Source: Gallionella sp.
GTDB lineage: Bacteria; Pseudomonadota; Gammaproteobacteria; Burkholderiales; Gallionellaceae
DNA: 42,494 nt
Assembly: GCA_013043965.1 (NCBI GenBank)
Contig: JABEVF010000116.1
Location: 1-42,494, forward strand
Direction: 5' to 3'
Part shown: positions 35,994 to 42,494 of the stretch, piece by piece
How positions within the stretch are numbered: the first letter of the stretch is position 1
Layout: each line of letters starts with the position of its first letter
Position numbers and translations under genes: made by a program
Notes under the pieces: generated by a model
Databases searched by the model: none
Seen by the model: only the letters and a program-made list of their open reading frames with translations
Told to the model about the DNA's origin: nothing

Positions 35994-36461
35994 ATGCCCA
36001 ATATTATCGATACCTTGCATACTTCTACCATTACCGAAAACCTCAGCGATACCGATATCGACAGCATCGCCGGCCTTTTTTCTATCCAAGCCTACCAATC
36101 GGGGGAAGCCGTCGTTTTATCTGCGAACGAGACTCACGGCAACCTCTCCATCCTCGCCAATGGCAATATCCAAGTCAAAATCCCTTGCGGGCTTGGTGAA
36201 TCGACCGTATGCATGTTGAGCCCGGGCGATCTTGTCGACTTGACCGCCCCCGCCAATAACGCCAATTTTTATGCGCTGGGGGAGACCAATGTTTTGAGCA
36301 TGACGCAGGCCCAATTTGACAGTCTGGTACACACCCACCCGACGATGATGTGCCAGGTCGTGCGTGGAATGATGCTCAACTTGCAATGTATTCTGCGGCG
36401 CATGAACCGCCAAATCGCCGATCTCAGCAATTACGTCTACAGCATGAATGGACGAAACTGA
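35994..36461 (+). CDS. cyclic-nucleotide-binding-like protein without DNA-binding domain
   Basis: 155-residue protein that looks like the effector half of a Crp/Fnr protein. The beta-roll is seen as [32 protein letters not shown] and [13 protein letters not shown], and the long helix comes after [20 protein letters not shown]. The Glu/Arg cassette that binds cyclic nucleotide phosphate is not conserved, so the ligand, if any, is unknown. There is no helix-turn-helix. The C-terminal helix ([13 protein letters not shown]) may be for dimerisation. Start set by AGGAGA about 6 bases upstream. Confidence 0.72.
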   Translation: MPNIIDTLHTSTITENLSDTDIDSIAGLFSIQAYQSGEAVVLSANETHGNLSILANGNIQVKIPCGLGESTVCMLSPGDLVDLTAPANNANFYALGETNVLSMTQAQFDSLVHTHPTMMCQVVRGMMLNLQCILRRMNRQIADLSNYVYSMNGRN

Positions 36462-36536
36462 GTCTCTTTGCCCCCCGATAACTCGCCGCATACTCCGCAT
36501 AAACCAAACACTTTCTATATTTTCGCCTAACGCGGG

Positions 36537-36542
36537 TATAAT
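36537..36542 (+). promoter_or_regulatory. -10 box upstream of rhlE
   Basis: A perfect TATAAT lies 128 bases before the chosen rhlE start. A -35 match is poor (TTTCTA at 36512-36517, spacer 19). If used, it gives a leader of about 120 bases that contains the structure at 36558-36628. Confidence 0.5.
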
Positions 36543-36557
36543 GCGCCACCCTGCGCC

Positions 36558-36628
36558 CACCAATCAGCGTAGCGGCTCGATGCATCACGCCGTTTTTAAC
36601 CAACTTAATTCGTCTGTCTCGATTGGTG
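36558..36628 (+). promoter_or_regulatory. structured 5' leader of rhlE
   Basis: An eight-base perfect pair CACCAATC (36558-36565) with GATTGGTG (36621-36628) encloses a smaller hairpin CGGC/GCCG (36573-36576 and 36589-36592). A run of five T (36593-36597) directly follows the small hairpin. This could be an attenuator or a temperature-sensitive leader; the inner stem is short. Confidence 0.35.
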
Positions 36629-36669
36629 CCGCTTTAATAAAGTGGCAGGCCGTCGCAGGAGTATCCCCT

Positions 36670-38142
36670 TTGTCCCAAGAAATGACTTTCGCCAGCTTGA
36701 ACCTGGCAGCACCCTTGTTACGCGCCATCACCGATGCCGGTTACACCCAACCCACACCCGTTCAGGCTCAGGCCATCCCGCTAGTACTTGCGGGTGGCGA
36801 CCTGCTGGCAGGCGCGCAGACCGGCACGGGCAAGACCGCCGGTTTCACGCTGCCCATCCTGCATCGCCTGAGCGAGAAGCCCGCCGCGAACCCGCGTCCC
36901 GGCAAGCCGCGCTGCCTGATCCTCACCCCGACGCGCGAACTCGCGGCTCAAGTCGAAGAATCGGTGCAGACTTATGGCAAATACCTGCCGTTCAAATCCA
37001 TGGTGATGTTCGGCGGCGTGAACGTGAACCCGCAAATCAAAGCCTTGCGTGGACAAGTCGATATTTTAGTCGCCACCCCGGGTCGCTTGCTCGATCACGT
37101 CGGGCAAAAAACCTTGGATTTGTCGGGTGTCGAAATTTTGGTGCTCGACGAGGCCGACCGCATGCTGGACATGGGCTTCATACGCGACATCCGCAAGATC
37201 CTCGCGGTACTCCCCAAGCAACGCCAGAACTTGTTGTTTTCGGCGACCTTCTCGGATGAGATCAAAACGCTGGCCGATGGCCTGCTGCATAACCCCGGCT
37301 TTGTCGAAGTGGCACGCCGCAACACCACCTCCGAACTGGTGACACAAAGCGTGCATATGATTCCGCAAAAGCTGAAGAGCCATTTGCTAGCGCACCTCAT
37401 CAAACACAACGACTGGAAGCAAGTGCTGGTATTCACCCGCACCAAACACGGCGCGAACCGTCTGGCGGAAAAACTGGCCGCGGACGGCATACCCGCCGCC
37501 GCGATCCACGGCAACAAAAGCCAATCGGCGCGCACCAAAGCCCTGGCGGAATTCAAGGACGGCTCGCTGCCGGTGCTGGTCGCCACCGATATCGCCGCAC
37601 GCGGTCTGGACATCGATATGCTGCCGCACGTGGTGAATTTCGAGTTGCCGAATGTGCCCGAGGATTATGTGCACCGCATCGGCCGTACCGGTCGTGCGGG
37701 CAGCAACGGCGCGGCCATTTCGCTGGTGGATAACGAAGAGGCGCTCCACCTGAAGAATATCGAACGCCTGATCAAGATGCAGATTCCGCGAGTCAGCATA
37801 GACAGCTTCGTCGCACCAACCAACCTCCCGGCAGAAGCCCCGCGACCACCGCGTCCGCAGCATGGGCAGAAACGCCATAGCAACACAACAGGAAGTGCTA
37901 ACCGCAATCAACCGCCGCGTGAAGGAGGGCAGGGCCAAAAACCGCGCCCACCGCGCGAGCAGGCCGCACGCAACCCGCAACAACGTGACCAGCCAGCCCG
38001 CACCAACCAACCATCGGCCAAGCCCCGTCCGGCGCAAAAGCCGACTGCCGAACAGCAACCTTTATCTGAAGCGGCACGCCATCAAGCCATGCCACAACCA
38101 GCACTGTTCTCGCCAAAACCTGGCGCACGCAGGGGCCGTTAA
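36670..38142 (+). CDS. rhlE: DEAD-box RNA helicase RhlE
   Basis: ATP-dependent RNA helicase of the RhlE group, active in ribosome assembly and RNA turnover. The 490 residues include the Q motif ([26 protein letters not shown]), Walker A AQTGTGKT at 49-56, [18 protein letters not shown] at 160-163, SATFSDE and [14 protein letters not shown] tail of about 110 residues is basic and rich in Pro, Gln and Arg, as expected for RNA binding. I chose a TTG start at 36670 because AGGAG lies eight bases before it; the ATG four codons later (36682) is the alternative. A bidirectional terminator follows. Confidence 0.95.
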   Translation: MSQEMTFASLNLAAPLLRAITDAGYTQPTPVQAQAIPLVLAGGDLLAGAQTGTGKTAGFTLPILHRLSEKPAANPRPGKPRCLILTPTRELAAQVEESVQTYGKYLPFKSMVMFGGVNVNPQIKALRGQVDILVATPGRLLDHVGQKTLDLSGVEILVLDEADRMLDMGFIRDIRKILAVLPKQRQNLLFSATFSDEIKTLADGLLHNPGFVEVARRNTTSELVTQSVHMIPQKLKSHLLAHLIKHNDWKQVLVFTRTKHGANRLAEKLAADGIPAAAIHGNKSQSARTKALAEFKDGSLPVLVATDIAARGLDIDMLPHVVNFELPNVPEDYVHRIGRTGRAGSNGAAISLVDNEEALHLKNIERLIKMQIPRVSIDSFVAPTNLPAEAPRPPRPQHGQKRHSNTTGSANRNQPPREGGQGQKPRPPREQAARNPQQRDQPARTNQPSAKPRPAQKPTAEQQPLSEAARHQAMPQPALFSPKPGARRGR

Positions 38143-38159
38143 GTCAAGCACCAGACATC

Positions 38160-38187
38160 AAAAAGCCCCAGTTCTTCGGGGCTTTTT
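38160..38187. terminator. bidirectional intrinsic terminator
   Basis: A ten-base stem AAAAAGCCCC/GGGGCTTTTT with an eight-base loop has T tracts on both strands. It lies between the convergent rhlE and the small secreted-protein gene and serves both. Confidence 0.88.
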
Positions 38188-38231
38188 GATTGGGCGTGGG
38201 AGAAGTCGCGCGGCAAACTCATCCATATCCG

Positions 38232-38561
38232 CTACGGCACACGCCTGTAGGCGGTGACAGAACCGCCATCGGTGATCAGCAATTCACCTTTCAGGAACCG
38301 GTAGGGAAGCATGCGCGTCACCCTGTGCCTGCTGATCTGTATCGTGCCCTGTGCGATGGCGCAAAAGTGTTTTTGGCCTTTATAAACGATGGTGCTATCG
38401 GCATTGAATGTCACCTCGCCTTCGGCACTGGTCCACGTTCCCAACAATTTCTCCAGATGCTTGTTAAGCACTGTGACCGGCTGCGTTTCCGCACCGCTGT
38501 TCACGGCAAAACCCGACACGCCCAGTGCGGCAAGCAGCAAAATCACACGAAACACACTCAT
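38232..38561 (-). CDS. small exported protein of unknown function
   Basis: 109-residue protein with a signal peptide (about 1-24, MSVFRVILLLAALGVSGFAV). The mature part is beta-rich (LEKLLGTWTSAEGEVTFNADS, then QGTIQISR, LPYRFLKGELLI and GGSVTAYRRVP), compatible with a lipocalin-like barrel, but I cannot assign the family. It has one Cys, in HFCAIAQ, which is odd for an exported protein. The start is the second of two adjacent ATGs, with GAGG five bases upstream. The terminator at 38160-38187 ends the transcript. Confidence 0.75.
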   Translation of the reverse strand: MSVFRVILLLAALGVSGFAVNSGAETQPVTVLNKHLEKLLGTWTSAEGEVTFNADSTIVYKGQKHFCAIAQGTIQISRHRVTRMLPYRFLKGELLITDGGSVTAYRRVP

Positions 38562-38651
38562 CATCGCCTCGCTAAAACTCTTAACCCGAGCGCACGGTAA
38601 AAGGCGGCCTGCATTTTGTCAACGCGTACCGAACCCCGCTCGGCACACAGA

Positions 38652-39188
38652 TCAAACCCTCAGCCATTGTCCTGACAGCAGATCATCCAGGCTCCACTCA
38701 CCGATGCGGTAGCGTACCAAGCGCAGCGTCGGCAATCCGACTGCGGCGGTCATACGCCGCACCTGGCGATTCCTGCCTTCGCGCAAGGTCAGCGCGATCC
38801 AGCTCGTTGGGATCGCCTTGCGCGCACGTATCGGCGGATCGCGCGGCCAGAGTTGCGCGGGTTCGTCCATGAGCTGCGCTTCGGCGGGCAGCGTGATGCC
38901 ATCGTTGAGCGACACGCCCTTGCGCAATTTCTCCAAAACTGCCCCGTCGGGCGTACCCTCCACTTGCACCCAATAAGTCTTGGGCAACTTGTGTTTGGGG
39001 TCGGTGATGCGATGTTGCATCTGACCATCATCGGTCAGCACCAGCAGCCCCTCGCTGTCGGTATCGAGTCGCCCGGCGGGATAAAAATCGGGAAGCGCGA
39101 TATAATCCGCCAGCGTCGGATGCAGACCATCCCGACTGAATTGGCAGATTACGCCATACGGTTTGTTGAACAGCAGAATGCTTCCCAT
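38652..39188 (-). CDS. rluE: 23S rRNA pseudouridine synthase RluE
   Basis: Converts a 23S rRNA uridine to pseudouridine (U2457 in E. coli). The 178 residues begin [16 protein letters not shown], with the catalytic segment [18 protein letters not shown] and the catalytic Asp at residue 42. A late [11 protein letters not shown] motif is typical of the RsuA/RluB/E/F branch. The S4 domain found in RluB and RluF is absent, which points to RluE. The gene is divergent from icd and shares with it an intergenic region of about 127 bases. Confidence 0.93.
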   Translation of the reverse strand: MGSILLFNKPYGVICQFSRDGLHPTLADYIALPDFYPAGRLDTDSEGLLVLTDDGQMQHRITDPKHKLPKTYWVQVEGTPDGAVLEKLRKGVSLNDGITLPAEAQLMDEPAQLWPRDPPIRARKAIPTSWIALTLREGRNRQVRRMTAAVGLPTLRLVRYRIGEWSLDDLLSGQWLRV

Positions 39189-39192
39189 TTGA

Positions 39193-41541
<2,349 letters not shown>

Positions 41542-41563
41542 CAGACCGGATTCCCGAACGAAA

Positions 41564-41582
41564 CTGCCTGCGTGTCAGGCAG
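41564..41582 (+). terminator. hairpin downstream of icd
   Basis: CTGCCTG and CAGGCAG form a perfect seven-base stem around a five-base loop, 22 bases after the icd stop. There is no T run after it, so termination by this hairpin alone is doubtful. Confidence 0.3.
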
Positions 41583-41645
41583 CTTCATGGGTGTCTTGTA
41601 TTGCAACCATATCCAAACGTACTCGCCTCGAATAATCAACAGATT

Positions 41646-42119
41646 CTAGTTTTGCTTGCCCGCGATTTCTGGTTTCGCGCTACTCAGTGTCTTCAAATCT
41701 ACCATCGCGTCCGCACCGCTCCGTTCTTTAAGACTGTCGCCGACAAAGAAGATATTTGCCAGCGGGCCGGTAACAAAATCGAAATGCAAAAACTTCCGCT
41801 CCCCTGCGGCGATCTGCACGTTCGCTTCCGCCGACTTGCCGAACGCGCCTGTCGTCACTTTGATGGCGTGATTGCCCGGGGTAATTGGCTGCTGCAGATA
41901 AGAGCCGTTATACAGCTCGCCCACTTTGTTACCGTCGACCAGTACCGGCATGCTTTGTCCCATCGCAAAAAATGCCGATTGGCGATAAATGATCAGTTCG
42001 GCGGTGCTTGGCGGAACATTTTCCAGCCCCGAGAATTTCGCGCCAGGCGCTGAAGCGCAGCCCGTCAGAATGACTCCTATAACAAAAGCAAGCGTGACGA
42101 ATTTCATTTTTTGTATCAT
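41646..42119 (-). CDS. DUF2846-type lipoprotein
   Basis: 157-residue predicted lipoprotein. The signal peptide (about 1-22) ends in a lipobox VILTGC, with the acylated Cys followed by ASAPG. The mature part shows the DUF2846 pattern: AELIIYRQSAFFAMGQSMPV, LVDGNKVGELYNGSYL and PGNHAIKVTTG. Its function is unknown; proteins of this family are held in the membrane and are often linked to envelope stress. The ATG at 42119 has GGGAG eight bases upstream; a nearby downstream ATG would also keep the lipobox. The gene converges with icd. Confidence 0.85.
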   Translation of the reverse strand: MIQKMKFVTLAFVIGVILTGCASAPGAKFSGLENVPPSTAELIIYRQSAFFAMGQSMPVLVDGNKVGELYNGSYLQQPITPGNHAIKVTTGAFGKSAEANVQIAAGERKFLHFDFVTGPLANIFFVGDSLKERSGADAMVDLKTLSSAKPEIAGKQN

Positions 42120-42209
42120 TTTATTTTCTCCCATTGATATCGCTGACTTCATAGTGCAGGTAAAGGAGACTGCCTGCGAGCCCAAGCAAACTTTTGACGG
42201 CCACCCAAT

Positions 42210-42241
42210 AAAAAAGCCCGCCACTCACGTGGCGGGCTTTT
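42210..42241 (-). terminator. intrinsic terminator of the cold-shock gene
   Basis: A perfect nine-base stem GCCCGCCAC/GTGGCGGGC with a four-base loop is followed on the minus strand by TTTTTT. It starts 23 bases after the cold-shock gene stop. Confidence 0.88.
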
Positions 42242-42259
42242 AACTAACTCCAGAACCGA

Positions 42260-42463
42260 TTAAGGGGCCTGGATGTTAGAAGCTTGCTTGCCCTTTGGGC
42301 CTTGTACAACTTCAAAGGTCACTTTTTGACCTTCTTTGAGTGATTTGAACCCGCTCATGTTGATTGCAGAAAAGTGCGCAAACAGATCTTCGCTACCATC
42401 ATCAGGAGTGATGAAACCGAAGCCCTTTGCATCGTTGAACCATTTAACTGTACCAGTTGCCAT
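42260..42463 (-). CDS. cold-shock protein (CspA family)
   Basis: 67-residue single cold-shock domain that binds single-stranded RNA and DNA. RNP1 is KGFGFITP and RNP2 is DLFAHFSAI; it begins [14 protein letters not shown]. The length and lack of extension match CspA-type RNA chaperones. A ribosome binding site AAGGAAG is present. The upstream leader is cut off by the window end, so cold-shock regulation by a long 5' UTR cannot be judged. It ends before the terminator at 42210-42241. Confidence 0.97.
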   Translation of the reverse strand: MATGTVKWFNDAKGFGFITPDDGSEDLFAHFSAINMSGFKSLKEGQKVTFEVVQGPKGKQASNIQAP

Positions 42464-42494
42464 GTGATTACTTCCTTACTAAAAAAACGGAGAA

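Overview
The window looks like chromosomal DNA of a betaproteobacterium, most likely a member of the Nitrosomonadales close to Gallionella or Sideroxydans. This taxonomic call is inferred from the gene set and order (rplU-rpmA-obgE-proB; fmdB-DUF502-aspS-nudB; ybhP-clsB), the monomeric NADP isocitrate dehydrogenase and the moderately GC-rich codon use. It has not been tested by a search. Coding density is high. I see no rRNA, tRNA, CRISPR array, prophage or intact insertion sequence.

Layout. Positions 1-5640 carry a possible gene end, then ribosomal proteins L21 and L27, the GTPase ObgE, glutamate 5-kinase, and a tightly coupled three-gene cassette of unrecognised proteins (3440-5638). Positions 5640-7700 hold a J-domain protein, two small genes and a YecA/SEC-C protein. 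Positions 7900-15565 form a copper/silver efflux island on the minus strand: an unknown membrane-anchored protein, a Cys-rich small protein, CusF, and overlapping CusC, CusB (with a fused C-terminal CusF domain) and CusA. Positions 15600-23113 contain PbpG, an Atm1-type ABC exporter, ZapE, an orphan receiver protein, a membrane protein, PurT and a glutathione S-transferase.

Positions 23195-30220 hold two operons on the minus strand. One is a ybhP-clsB pair that ends in a clear terminator. The other is a large hybrid histidine kinase followed by a receiver-EAL protein, which together suggest a phosphorelay controlling c-di-GMP breakdown. Positions 30343-35563 look like one seven-gene minus-strand operon: fmdB, DUF502, aspS, a secreted barnase-like RNase, its barstar-like inhibitor, nudB and nadA. 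The nudB gene carries a roughly 40-codon in-frame insertion that contains a tandem repeat of REP type. Positions 35850-42494 hold a 40-residue membrane peptide gene, an effector-domain protein without HTH, rhlE with a structured leader, a small secreted protein, rluE, icd, a DUF2846 lipoprotein and a cold-shock gene.

The strongest candidates for something undescribed are the three-gene cassette at 3440-5638, the RNase/inhibitor pair inside a housekeeping operon with its interrupted NudB neighbour, and the small-membrane-protein plus HTH-less sensor pair at 35853-36461. The copper island has the best-supported function: CusA keeps the three methionines and the proton-relay aspartate at the same residue numbers as the E. 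coli protein.
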